Shown here piece after piece: positions 6,141 through 15,139 of a DNA stretch of 26,744 nucleotides. Made by a program: the position numbers and the translations under genes. Position 1 is the first letter of the stretch, and each line of letters starts with the position of its first letter. The notes under the pieces were generated by a model, which made no database searches, was not told the DNA's origin, and saw nothing but the letters and a program-made list of their open reading frames with translations. The DNA comes from Bacteroidales bacterium UBA6207 (lineage in GTDB: Bacteria > Bacteroidota > Bacteroidia > Bacteroidales > F082), in the NCBI GenBank assembly GCA_002421995.1, contig DISP01000121.1, positions 1 to 26,744 of the forward strand. Direction: 5' to 3'.

Positions 6141-9100
6141 TTGAGGAAGTTGAAACAAAACCGTCTTAGTATCGCAACCATTGCGTTTGTTGGTTTACTG
6201 ATAGCATTCAGTTCGCTAATTGCTGTTCCTGCCCACAGGTTGGAAAAAATGCCCTTTTTGCAAGCTTTCGTTTCTCAGGAGCCCGACACCACTGCCAAAC
6301 CTCTGTATCCAGTTCCGGCTGATAAAGGCGAACCGGCACAACAACTCGAACCCCATTCGCCGCTTCACCTCAGCGACCCGCCCAACATCAAACGCGAAGT
6401 AGTCTATGACCCGGTTTTAAAACAATACATCTTTGTGAGCAAGGTTGGCGACTTCACCTACCGCGACCCTGTTCCGATGACCGACAAGGAATACATGGAT
6501 TTTCAAAGCCGCAAAGGCATCCGCAGTTATTGGACCGAAAGGGCAAAAAGCGGAAAAACAACCAGCAGCGGTTCTATCATACCGGCCATTTACGTGGGTG
6601 GTAAAGTTTTTGATCAGATTTTCGGAAGCAATACGATTGATATCCGCCCCCAGGGTTCGGCCGAAGTTACTTTTGGTGTAAGAAGCATGTTGCGCGAAGA
6701 CCCACAACTCGATGTGCGCCAGCGTCGTACAACAAACTTCGACTTCGACCAGCAAATCCAGATGAATGTGATTGCCAAAATCGGAGACAAAATTGAGTTT
6801 AAAACCAATTACAACACCGAAGCCACATTCCAGTTCGAAAACAAGCTGGCACTTAAATACGAAGGCAAAGAAGACGAAATTGTCAAGCTCATCGAAGCCG
6901 GCAATGTGACCATGCCTCTCAACACCACCCTTATCAGGGGCAGCCAGTCGCTTTTTGGTATCAAAACCAAACTTCAGTTTGGGCGCACTTCTGTTACGGC
7001 AGTGTTTTCACAGCAGGAAAGCGAATCAAAGAACATCACGGTCCAGGGCGGCGCTCAAACCAATAAATTCAAAATCAGTAGTTTGGATTACGAAGAGAAC
7101 CGACATTTCTTCTTGTCACAATATTTTCGCGAAAACTACGAGCGCGGGCTTTCTTCGCTCCCGGTCATCACTTCCGATGTAAACATAACACGTGTTGAGG
7201 TTTGGGTCACCAACATCGGGCCGGCACTCACCGACAACCGAAACATCGTAGCATTTACCGACCTTGGCGAAGGCAAAAGAGAATGGCTCAACAACGCTGA
7301 AGTGCATCCTATACCGGGGCCACCATTGCCATCGGGCAACTCAAATGATCTCATCGGCCGTCTCGACACCGCAAGCATCCGCAATGTTAACCGTGTGAGT
7401 GCTTACCTCACCGGTGACCCTTTTAGCATTGGAAGAAGCGGCTATTTTATTGCGGGTCAGGATTTTGATAAAATTGAAAATGCACGAAAACTCAGCTCAA
7501 CGGAATACACTTTCAACAGCAAGCTGGGTTTCATCAGCCTGAATACCAATTTGAACTCCGACCAGATTCTCGCTGTTGCCTATGAATACAAAGTGATTGG
7601 ATATGACAGTGTTTTTCAGGTTGGTGAGCTCACCGGTCAAGGCATCAATCCGCCCAAAAGTCTGATTGTGAAATTATTGAAAGGCACATCGCTCAACACC
7701 CGCATGCCGATGTGGGACCTGATGATGAAAAACGTTTATTCTATCAAAGCGTACCAGGTAAACAAAGAAGATTTCACCTTCAACATTTTATATTCAGGTA
7801 ATCAGAATGGCGTGCCGACAGGATATTTTACCGAAGGAGACGAAACCGTCAAAGGCGTTCCGTTGCTTCATCTGCTTAACCTCGACAACCTCGACCAGCA
7901 AAACAATCCGGTTGGAAAAGGAGATGGCGTGTTCGACTTTTTAGATGATGCTGCACGCTCGGGAGGAACGATCAATTCGGCAAACGGACGCATCTACTTC
8001 ACTGTGCTTGAGCCTTTTGGCAAACACATTCGCGAGAAAGTCTTTCCTGACAATCCCGACCTTGCTAATATTTATGCCTACGATTCACTCTACACCCTAA
8101 CCAAATCGGGGGCTGAACAATATCCTGAAAAAAACAAATTTATCCTCGAGGGCTACTACAAATCCCAGTCAGGCAGCGAAATCAGCCTGAACGCGCTCAA
8201 TGTGCCGCAGGGGTCGGTCAAGGTAACAGCAGGCGGTGTACCACTTGTCGAGAATGTTGATTATACTGTGGATTATACCCTTGGACGCGTGCGCATTATC
8301 AACGAGGGCATCATGAGCTCAGGCACTCCCATCAATATCTCGCTCGAAAGCAATTCCATGTTCAGCCTTCAGCAAAAACGTATGATGGGCTTGCGTGTTG
8401 ACCACGAGTTTAACAAGGATTTCAGGTTGGGAGCAACTTTGCTGAATCTTCACGAACGTCCGCTCACGCAAAAGGTCAACTATGGCGACGACCCGATTTC
8501 AAACACCATTTATGGCTTCGACCTGAGCTACAGGCGCGAGTCGGTGTGGCTCACAAAAATGGTGGATAAGCTTCCATTCTACACTACAAAACAGGTTTCG
8601 CGCATCAACGTTGACGGCGAGTTTGCTCATTTCCTTCCCGGACATTCAAGGGCTGTGGGCAAAAGCGGAACCTCCTATATTGATGATTTTGAAGGAGCTA
8701 AATCAAAAATAGACCTCCGTCAGATAGGCACGTGGTACCTGGCCAGCACGCCACAGGGACAGAGCGACCTTTTTCCCGAGGCCAACCCCTCATCGGGTTT
8801 AGGATATGGTAAAAACCGCGCCAAATTTGCCTGGTATATTATTGACCCGTTGTTTTATGATAAATACGGAACTCTTCGTCCGTCGAATGTTGACAAAAGC
8901 GAACTCAGCAAAAACAGCGTGAGGCAGGTATTGGAAACCGAGGTGTTCCCAAATAAAGAGATTCCGTCGGGTACGCCCACAAACATAGCTGTATTGAATC
9001 TGGCTTATTATCCTGAGGAGCGCGGCCCGTATAATTATGATGTTGTCCCCACGCAATTTTCAGCCGGGATAGATGCCGATGGCAAGCTCAACAATCCGGC

Positions 9101-12100
9101 TTCACGCTGGGGCGGTATCATGCGTCGCATTGAATCAACAGATTTTGAGGCCACCAACATCGAATACATTGAGTTTTGGATGATGGATCCATTTTCTGAA
9201 GAGTCTGACAATCAAGGAGAGTTGTTTATTAACCTCGGAGATATTTCTGAAGACATCCTCCGCGACGGGCGTCGGTTCTATGAAAACGGTTTGCCAACAT
9301 CAGAAGTTGTAACCAATGTTGATACCACGCTGTGGGGCAGGGTTCCAACGCTTCAGGCGCTTGTTGAATCATTCAGCAATACAGCCGGTTCGCGCGCCTT
9401 TCAGGACGTGGGTTATGATGGTTTGCGTGATATTGATGAGCGTAGCTTCCATGCTGCATTTCTCGATTATGTGCGTCAGGAATATGGCGAAAATTCCATT
9501 GCCTACCAGATAGCCGAGGCCGACCCTTCGGCAGATAACTTCCAGTATTTCAGGGGATCGAACCTCGACAGCGATTCGCGCTACAGCAGCGTGCTCGAGC
9601 GGTATAAAAACTACAACGGCCCCGATGGAAACTCCCCCACCGACGACCAAAACACCGAGGCTTATCCAACAAGCGGCAGCTCGTTGCCCAATGTGGAAGA
9701 CATCAACCGCGACAACACCCTGAGCGAAGCCGAACGTTATTTCCAATACCGTATCAAGCTCGATCCAAACAATATGAAGACCGGCGAAAGCTATATCGCT
9801 GATATTCATGAGGCATTGAATGTGCCATTGGCCAACGGTCAGAGAGCCGATACCGTGAGATGGTATCAGTTCCGCATTCCCATCAGTCAGCCCGAAAAAG
9901 TGGTTGGTAATATTCAGGATTTTCGTTCCATCAGGTTCATCCGTTTGTTCATGCGTGGATTTGAAAAGCCTGTTGTGGCGCGTTTTGCAACCTTTGAGCT
10001 GGTGCGTGGTGAATGGCGCAAATACCGCCAAAACCTGCTCGCTCCCGGCGAATATGTCGTAAACGACGATCCTAACCAGACTAAGTTTGACATCTCGGCG
10101 GTAAATGTTGAGGAAAACGGCAGACGCGAGCCCATACCCTATGTTGTGCCCCCCGGTATCGAGAGAGAATCCAATTATGGCACAACAAGCCTTGTGAAGC
10201 TCAACGAACAAGCCATGCAGTTCACTGTCGTTAACCTGCTTGATGGCGATGCCAAGGCCGCATACAAGACAACAGAATTCGATTTCAGGCATTATAAAAA
10301 ACTGAAAATGTATGTTCATGCCGAGAAACTTTTCGAAAACCAGGAAGTTGAATACGGCGAGCTGACAGCATTCATCAGGCTTGGGGCAGACTTTACCGAA
10401 AACTATTACGAATACGAAATTCCGCTGTCCTTCACACCCTGGTACACCTCCTACCTTAACACCGAAGCTATCTGGCCCGAAGCCAACAATTTTGAAATTG
10501 ACCTCGAAGCGCTGGTGAAGGTTAAGGAAAACCGCAACACCGCCATGCGCAATCCCAACTCCGACATCCGGCTCAACTATCCTTACGTGGAGATGGCCGG
10601 TGACCACAGGATCAAAGTAATAGGCAGTCCCAATATCAGCGATGTGAAAGGCATCATGATCGGGATAAGAAATCCTAAAAGAGCCAATCTGGCAAGTGTT
10701 GACGATGGACAGGCTAAAAGCGCCATCATCTGGGTGAATGAGTTGCGTGTGACCGACTTCAAAAGCGAAGGCGGATGGGCCGCTACTGCCCGCGTGGAAA
10801 CGGTGTTGGCCGACCTGGGAAGAATCGTGGTGTCGGGCGCCCATACCACCGCGGGTTTTGGAAGCCTCGAAATGAAAGTGAACGAAACACCCCTCGAAAC
10901 CGCAAGCACCTTCGACATTGCAACGGATATTGACCTCGGTAAACTCCTTCCGGAAAAGGCAGGAATAAAGCTCCCCATGCACTTTGACTATGGCGAAACC
11001 CACATCAAGCCCCAATATAACCCGCTTGATCCGGATATCAAACAAAACGACTTTATTGAGTCGTTTGAAACCAAAGCCGAACAAGACTCGGTGAAAAACC
11101 TGACCAACGATTTCACCCTGCGCCGCAACATCAACTTTGTGAACGTGAGAAAAGAAAAAGTTGGAAATCAGGCAAAATCAAAGCTTTATGACATCGAAAA
11201 CTGGAACTTTTCATACTCCTACAGCGAGTTCTACCAAAGAAATATTGATGTTGAATACGACAAACGGCTTCTTTACCGTGGAGGCGTAGGCTTCAATTAC
11301 AACGCCACACCAAAAAATGTTCAGCCCTTCTCCAAAGCTAAATGGGCAGCGAAGCCCTATATGCAACTCATCAAAGACATCAACTTCTACTATATGCCGC
11401 GCAACCTGGCATTCCGCTCGGAGATGAACAGGCAGAACAACGAAAAAAAATACCGCAATAAAAGCGAGGGCGATATCATCACCTATCCCATCTATGCGAA
11501 ACAATGGACCTGGTCGCGCAACTACGACTTCAAATTCGACCTCACAAGGTCTATAACATTAGATTTCTCCGCAGGTGCCAATGCCTATGTGTATGAACCT
11601 GCCGGAAACCCCGACCGCGGAAGCGAAGAATACCGCATGAACCGCGACACCATCTGGAACAGCATCCTCGATCTGGGACGTAAAACCCGCTACAACCAGA
11701 CGGTGAAAGTCAATTACAACATCCCTATCAACAAAATACCCCTACTCAACTGGGTGAACGCAACAGCCGCTTACCAAGGCATGTACACCTGGACAGCATC
11801 GCCGCTGTCAGTGCAGGAACGCATCGGAAACAGCATCGAAAACCAAAACACCAAACAACTCAACGGCAGTGTTGATTTTCTGCGGTTGTATAACAAAGTT
11901 GGCTATTTCCAAAAACTAAATACTCCAAAACGGCCTCCCGGAAGAGGAGCAGGAGCCATGCCAAGACCCGGCGCAGGACGCCCCGGCGGCAAACCTGAAC
12001 CCGAAATATCAAACAAAGGCAAAGAGGCCGACACCACTTCTCAGAAAAAAGATGTTAACTACTTAAAAATTGTAGCTGAGGAAATCCTTAAGCTTGCAAT

Positions 12101-13463
12101 GAGTGTTAAGCGCGGCAACATCACTTACACCCAAAACAACGGCACTTTAATCCCCGGATTTATGTCGGAGCCCGACCTCTTTGGGCTTAATTTCGCCACC
12201 GGCGCCCCCGGGCTTGGTTTCGTTTTGGGAAGCGAAGCCAACATACGAAACCTGGCCATTGATAACAACTGGCTTTCAAAAGACTCACTCATTAATCAGG
12301 CCTATGCCAAAAAACGAACTGAGACTTTTGGCTACAGAATCAATATAGAGCCGGTGCCGGGCATGAAACTGGATATCAACGGCGACCGCACCACAGCCCT
12401 CAATTTTTCGGAATACTTAAGGGCAGATTCTGCAGGTATTTTCAATTCCTTTTCTCCTGTTGAGACGGGTAGTTTCACCACTTCCTACGGGCTGTGGAAC
12501 ACCTCCTTCGTAAAATCCGGAAAAGACGAGCAGTCCGAGCTGTTTGACAAACTCCTTGCCAACCGCAAAGTGATTGCCGAACGCCTGGCTTATGCCAACC
12601 ATCAATGGGTTGCCGAAGGAGAGCAATATGTGTATGATACTGTTGGAAAAGATTACTATCCTTATGGTTATGGAGCGATATCGCAGGAAGTTGCACTTTA
12701 TTCATTTATCGCGGCTTATAGCGGAAAAAGCGCCGCAAACATCGGCCTGAATCCTTTTCCACAGATTCCGATCCCTAACTGGAACCTCACCTACAATGGT
12801 CTCACGCAAATTCCGGCAGTGCAAAAACTCTTTAAGTCAGTCAATATCACACACGCCTACAGATCGTCATACAGCATCAACTCCTGGCGAACAAACGTTG
12901 ATTTCGACCCGGCCGACCTGACACGTACTTACAAGAACAGCAATGTTTTTATAACCAAATACGATATGGGGCAAATTGTGATAACCGAGCAATTCTCTCC
13001 GCTCATCGGGATAGATGTCGGGCTGCACAACAGCATGACGGCCCGTGTCGAGTTCAAAAAACAGCGCAACCTGACCATGAGTTTCATCAACAACCAACTC
13101 ACCGAAGTTGTGGGTCAGGAGTTTATCATTGGCACAGGCTACCGGTTTAAAAATCTGGCATTGATCATTTCATCCATCACCGGCGGCAAGGGCACGCGCT
13201 CAAGCAACGACCTGGTTTTAAAACTCGACCTGGGCTTCCGCACCGATGTGACAACGCTGCGCAGGCTCGAGGAACGCAACAGCCAGATTTCGGCAGGGCA
13301 ATACAAAACCAATTTGTATTTCACGGCAGATTATATGATTAGCAACAGGTTTAACCTGCAGGCCTTCTTCAAACGCGATATGTCCGACCCGTTCGTATCA
13401 TCACAATTCCGCAATTCAAACACCTTTGCCGGTATAACAATGCGATTCAACCTGGCACAATAA
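6141..13463 (+). CDS. sprA: SprA, outer-membrane translocon of the type IX secretion system
   Basis: This is a 2440-residue protein. Its length, the N-terminal block around residues 95-200 (YRDPVPMTDKEYMDF, IYVGGKVFDQIFGSNTIDI, GSAEVTFGV) and its repeated aromatic barrel strands match the SprA family. SprA forms a very large single-chain beta-barrel through which type IX secretion substrates cross the outer membrane; it is needed for gliding in flavobacteria. A hydrophobic N-terminal segment (SIATIAFVGLLIAFSSLIAV) serves as signal sequence. The frame begins with TTG at 6141. The nearest upstream ATG (6128) hits a stop after two codons, and the first internal ATG (Met37) would remove the signal. 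A Pro/Gly-rich stretch lies at residues 1932-1955. The C-terminus (NTFAGITMRFNLAQ) looks barrel-like. Other secretion components are not in the window. Confidence 0.95.
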   Translation: MRKLKQNRLSIATIAFVGLLIAFSSLIAVPAHRLEKMPFLQAFVSQEPDTTAKPLYPVPADKGEPAQQLEPHSPLHLSDPPNIKREVVYDPVLKQYIFVSKVGDFTYRDPVPMTDKEYMDFQSRKGIRSYWTERAKSGKTTSSGSIIPAIYVGGKVFDQIFGSNTIDIRPQGSAEVTFGVRSMLREDPQLDVRQRRTTNFDFDQQIQMNVIAKIGDKIEFKTNYNTEATFQFENKLALKYEGKEDEIVKLIEAGNVTMPLNTTLIRGSQSLFGIKTKLQFGRTSVTAVFSQQESESKNITVQGGAQTNKFKISSLDYEENRHFFLSQYFRENYERGLSSLPVITSDVNITRVEVWVTNIGPALTDNRNIVAFTDLGEGKREWLNNAEVHPIPGPPLPSGNSNDLIGRLDTASIRNVNRVSAYLTGDPFSIGRSGYFIAGQDFDKIENARKLSSTEYTFNSKLGFISLNTNLNSDQILAVAYEYKVIGYDSVFQVGELTGQGINPPKSLIVKLLKGTSLNTRMPMWDLMMKNVYSIKAYQVNKEDFTFNILYSGNQNGVPTGYFTEGDETVKGVPLLHLLNLDNLDQQNNPVGKGDGVFDFLDDAARSGGTINSANGRIYFTVLEPFGKHIREKVFPDNPDLANIYAYDSLYTLTKSGAEQYPEKNKFILEGYYKSQSGSEISLNALNVPQGSVKVTAGGVPLVENVDYTVDYTLGRVRIINEGIMSSGTPINISLESNSMFSLQQKRMMGLRVDHEFNKDFRLGATLLNLHERPLTQKVNYGDDPISNTIYGFDLSYRRESVWLTKMVDKLPFYTTKQVSRINVDGEFAHFLPGHSRAVGKSGTSYIDDFEGAKSKIDLRQIGTWYLASTPQGQSDLFPEANPSSGLGYGKNRAKFAWYIIDPLFYDKYGTLRPSNVDKSELSKNSVRQVLETEVFPNKEIPSGTPTNIAVLNLAYYPEERGPYNYDVVPTQFSAGIDADGKLNNPASRWGGIMRRIESTDFEATNIEYIEFWMMDPFSEESDNQGELFINLGDISEDILRDGRRFYENGLPTSEVVTNVDTTLWGRVPTLQALVESFSNTAGSRAFQDVGYDGLRDIDERSFHAAFLDYVRQEYGENSIAYQIAEADPSADNFQYFRGSNLDSDSRYSSVLERYKNYNGPDGNSPTDDQNTEAYPTSGSSLPNVEDINRDNTLSEAERYFQYRIKLDPNNMKTGESYIADIHEALNVPLANGQRADTVRWYQFRIPISQPEKVVGNIQDFRSIRFIRLFMRGFEKPVVARFATFELVRGEWRKYRQNLLAPGEYVVNDDPNQTKFDISAVNVEENGRREPIPYVVPPGIERESNYGTTSLVKLNEQAMQFTVVNLLDGDAKAAYKTTEFDFRHYKKLKMYVHAEKLFENQEVEYGELTAFIRLGADFTENYYEYEIPLSFTPWYTSYLNTEAIWPEANNFEIDLEALVKVKENRNTAMRNPNSDIRLNYPYVEMAGDHRIKVIGSPNISDVKGIMIGIRNPKRANLASVDDGQAKSAIIWVNELRVTDFKSEGGWAATARVETVLADLGRIVVSGAHTTAGFGSLEMKVNETPLETASTFDIATDIDLGKLLPEKAGIKLPMHFDYGETHIKPQYNPLDPDIKQNDFIESFETKAEQDSVKNLTNDFTLRRNINFVNVRKEKVGNQAKSKLYDIENWNFSYSYSEFYQRNIDVEYDKRLLYRGGVGFNYNATPKNVQPFSKAKWAAKPYMQLIKDINFYYMPRNLAFRSEMNRQNNEKKYRNKSEGDIITYPIYAKQWTWSRNYDFKFDLTRSITLDFSAGANAYVYEPAGNPDRGSEEYRMNRDTIWNSILDLGRKTRYNQTVKVNYNIPINKIPLLNWVNATAAYQGMYTWTASPLSVQERIGNSIENQNTKQLNGSVDFLRLYNKVGYFQKLNTPKRPPGRGAGAMPRPGAGRPGGKPEPEISNKGKEADTTSQKKDVNYLKIVAEEILKLAMSVKRGNITYTQNNGTLIPGFMSEPDLFGLNFATGAPGLGFVLGSEANIRNLAIDNNWLSKDSLINQAYAKKRTETFGYRINIEPVPGMKLDINGDRTTALNFSEYLRADSAGIFNSFSPVETGSFTTSYGLWNTSFVKSGKDEQSELFDKLLANRKVIAERLAYANHQWVAEGEQYVYDTVGKDYYPYGYGAISQEVALYSFIAAYSGKSAANIGLNPFPQIPIPNWNLTYNGLTQIPAVQKLFKSVNITHAYRSSYSINSWRTNVDFDPADLTRTYKNSNVFITKYDMGQIVITEQFSPLIGIDVGLHNSMTARVEFKKQRNLTMSFINNQLTEVVGQEFIIGTGYRFKNLALIISSITGGKGTRSSNDLVLKLDLGFRTDVTTLRRLEERNSQISAGQYKTNLYFTADYMISNRFNLQAFFKRDMSDPFVSSQFRNSNTFAGITMRFNLAQ

Positions 13464-13521
13464 GCTAATTTGGAACGGTTTTAATTTTGGATTGATTTAA
13501 CGCTGTCAAGCAGAAAAAGTA

Positions 13522-13529
13522 TAATTTTG
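13522..13529 (+). promoter_or_regulatory. Candidate -7 element TAATTTTG for gcvH
   Basis: It matches the Bacteroidetes TAnnTTTG consensus exactly, 25 nt before the gcvH ATG, in the 91-nt gap after sprA. A TTG occurs at 13492, but its 27-nt spacing is longer than usual. It may start a gcvH-vanZ-tonB transcript. Confidence 0.5.
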
Positions 13530-13554
13530 GCGCTTAAACCAAAAATTTTCAAGC

Positions 13555-13935
13555 ATGAATATCCCATCAGACCTCAAGTACACCAAAGATCATGAATGGA
13601 TTCGCGTAAACGGCGATGAAGGCATTGTTGGAATCACCGAATTTGCCCAGAAAGAATTGGGCGACATCGTTTTTGTTGAAGTTGAAACCCTCGACGAAAC
13701 CCTTGAAGAAGGCGAAACCTTTGGAACAATTGAAGCTGTAAAAACGGTATCAGATCTTTTTATGCCTGTTTCAGGTACAGTTGCCGAATACAACGAACTT
13801 CTTGCCGATACACCGGAACTTATCAATAAAGATCCGTATGGCGAAGGCTGGATTGTGAAAGTTAAACTAAGCAATCCTGCACAGCTGAACGATCTGCTCG
13901 ATGCCGAAGGCTATGCAGCCCTCATTGAAGGATAA
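13555..13935 (+). CDS. gcvH: Glycine cleavage system H protein
   Basis: This is a 126-residue protein, the usual H-protein length. The lipoyl attachment block reads FGTIEAVKTVSDLFMPVSG, with Lys63 as the lipoylated residue. The N-terminal KYTKDHEWIRV and the C-terminal GEGWIVKVKLSNP are also family hallmarks. H protein carries the aminomethyl intermediate between the P, T and L proteins while glycine is split to CO2, ammonia and methylene-tetrahydrofolate. GcvP and GcvT are not nearby, so it is a detached gcvH, and it may also serve lipoate relay. It lies 91 nt after sprA and 11 nt before the VanZ-like gene. Confidence 0.97.
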   Translation: MNIPSDLKYTKDHEWIRVNGDEGIVGITEFAQKELGDIVFVEVETLDETLEEGETFGTIEAVKTVSDLFMPVSGTVAEYNELLADTPELINKDPYGEGWIVKVKLSNPAQLNDLLDAEGYAALIEG

Positions 13936-13946
13936 AAAAATGGATA

Positions 13947-14366
13947 ATGCGGCTTAAACACCTGGCTGCGCAAGCTCCGGCATTCCTTTGGGCTTTGATC
14001 ATCCTGCTGCTTACAGGTCTTCCGGGAAATTATTTTCCCGAAATCAAAAGTTTTTGGGATTGGCTTTCTCCTGATAAAGTTGTTCACCTGGCCATGTTTG
14101 GCATTTTTACTTTTTTGCTTTTCTTTGGAAACAGGGCATACTTTTTGAAGGGAAATCAACGTTCTTTGAGTGTATTATTCATTGGAACCGGGATCGCATT
14201 CGGCGGTTTGACCGAGCTGTTACAAGCCTTTGTGTTTGTTGGAAGAGACGGAAACTACTACGATTTCTTCGCCAACACAGCAGGAACATTCGCCGGAACA
14301 TTGCTTTTTCAGCTTCTTTTGACTAAAAAACTCAAAAAAAGGAATTCAGGATTGAATAATTATTAA
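13947..14366 (+). CDS. VanZ-like integral membrane protein
   Basis: This is a 139-residue protein with about four membrane segments: residues 9-27 (APAFLWALIILLLTGLPG), 44-62 (DKVVHLAMFGIFTFLLFFG), 75-95 (LSVLFIGTGIAFGGLTELLQ) and 108-125 (FANTAGTFAGTLLFQLLL). The order SPDKVVH...F, GGLTELLQ and GRDGNYYDFFANTAG is the VanZ-like family signature; the charged Glu, Asp and His residues are conserved there. The biochemical role of VanZ proteins outside glycopeptide resistance clusters is not known, and resistance should not be inferred here. The gene lies 11 nt after gcvH and is followed by tonB, so it is probably co-transcribed. Confidence 0.85.
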   Translation: MRLKHLAAQAPAFLWALIILLLTGLPGNYFPEIKSFWDWLSPDKVVHLAMFGIFTFLLFFGNRAYFLKGNQRSLSVLFIGTGIAFGGLTELLQAFVFVGRDGNYYDFFANTAGTFAGTLLFQLLLTKKLKKRNSGLNNY

Positions 14367-14414
14367 TTTAGCGCCGCTTATTGCGTGCTTAAACACTTAA
14401 AGCCAGATAATATT

Positions 14415-15089
14415 ATGGAAGTAAAAAAATCACCTAAAGCAGACCTTGAAAATAAAAGGACTATTTTCATGCAAGTAGGTCTAGTGCTGGCTTTGGCGGT
14501 TGTCTTTCTAGCTTTTGAATACAAGAGCTACGACAAACGAACACTCGACATTGCACAGCGTGTTGTTGAAGACATCCCTGAAGAAATTGTGCCAATCACT
14601 GACCAGACTGTTAAACCACCACCACCACCGCCTGCAGCCCAGGTAACGGTGCTTCAGATTGTGGAAGACGATGTTGAGGTCGCTGACATTGAGATTAACG
14701 CTGATGTTGACCTTAAAGAAGCCATCGAAGTGTATGTTCCGCCGGTTCGTGAAGAAGAAGAAGTGGTTGAAACAGAAATCTTTACTGTGGTTGAATCCAT
14801 GCCGGAATTTCCGGGTGGTGCCGAGCAAATGATGGGCTTTATTGCCAAAAACATCAAATACCCGCCAATGGCCCGTGAAAGCGGCATACAGGGCAGGGTG
14901 TTCGTAAACTTTGTTGTTGAACCTGACGGCAGGGTCTCCAACGTAAAAGTTCTCCGTGGTATCGGCGGCGGATGTGATGAAGAAGCTATTCGCGTGGTCG
15001 AAAGCATGCCAAAATGGACACCAGGCCGTCAGCGCGGCAAAGCGGTGAGGGTTTCTTTCAACCTCCCGGTTCGTTTCACACTGCAATAG
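14415..15089 (+). CDS. tonB: TonB family energy transducer
   Basis: This is a 224-residue protein if started at ATG 14415, which gives the N-terminus common in Bacteroidetes TonBs (MEVKKSPKADLENKRTIF). An in-frame start at 14385 would add ten residues before it. One inner-membrane helix spans about residues 20-38 (VGLVLALAVVFLAFEY). A periplasmic linker follows with six consecutive prolines (KPPPPPPA) and many acidic residues. The C-terminal TonB domain has YPPMARESGIQGRVFVNFVVE and WTPGRQRGKAVRVSFNLPVRF. TonB links ExbBD proton-motive-force energy to outer-membrane receptors. A TonB-dependent receptor gene lies convergently just downstream. A near-match -7 box (TAATTTAG, 14364-14371) precedes it. 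Confidence 0.93.
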   Translation: MEVKKSPKADLENKRTIFMQVGLVLALAVVFLAFEYKSYDKRTLDIAQRVVEDIPEEIVPITDQTVKPPPPPPAAQVTVLQIVEDDVEVADIEINADVDLKEAIEVYVPPVREEEEVVETEIFTVVESMPEFPGGAEQMMGFIAKNIKYPPMARESGIQGRVFVNFVVEPDGRVSNVKVLRGIGGGCDEEAIRVVESMPKWTPGRQRGKAVRVSFNLPVRFTLQ

Positions 15090-15109
15090 GATTTTCCTGA
15101 AAAAATACG

Positions 15110-15138
15110 AAAGCACCTCGCTGAGGTGCTTTTTTTTT
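15110..15138 (+). terminator. Intrinsic terminator after tonB, shared with the convergent receptor gene
   Basis: A perfect 10-bp stem (AAAGCACCTC / GAGGTGCTTT) with a GCT loop is followed by a run of T to 15138. It ends tonB transcription. Read on the minus strand, it follows the receptor stop codon directly, with a weaker, interrupted T tract, so it may work both ways. Confidence 0.9.
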
Positions 15139-15139
15139 G

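Noticed and set aside
9369..11084. A 571-codon open frame antisense to sprA
   Set aside because: It lies entirely within sprA, has no recognisable domain or start context, and its composition mirrors the sense codons. It is a shadow of codon bias.
13947..14366. Glycopeptide resistance from the VanZ-like gene
   Set aside because: No other van genes are present, and VanZ-like proteins are widespread in Bacteroidetes without such a role.
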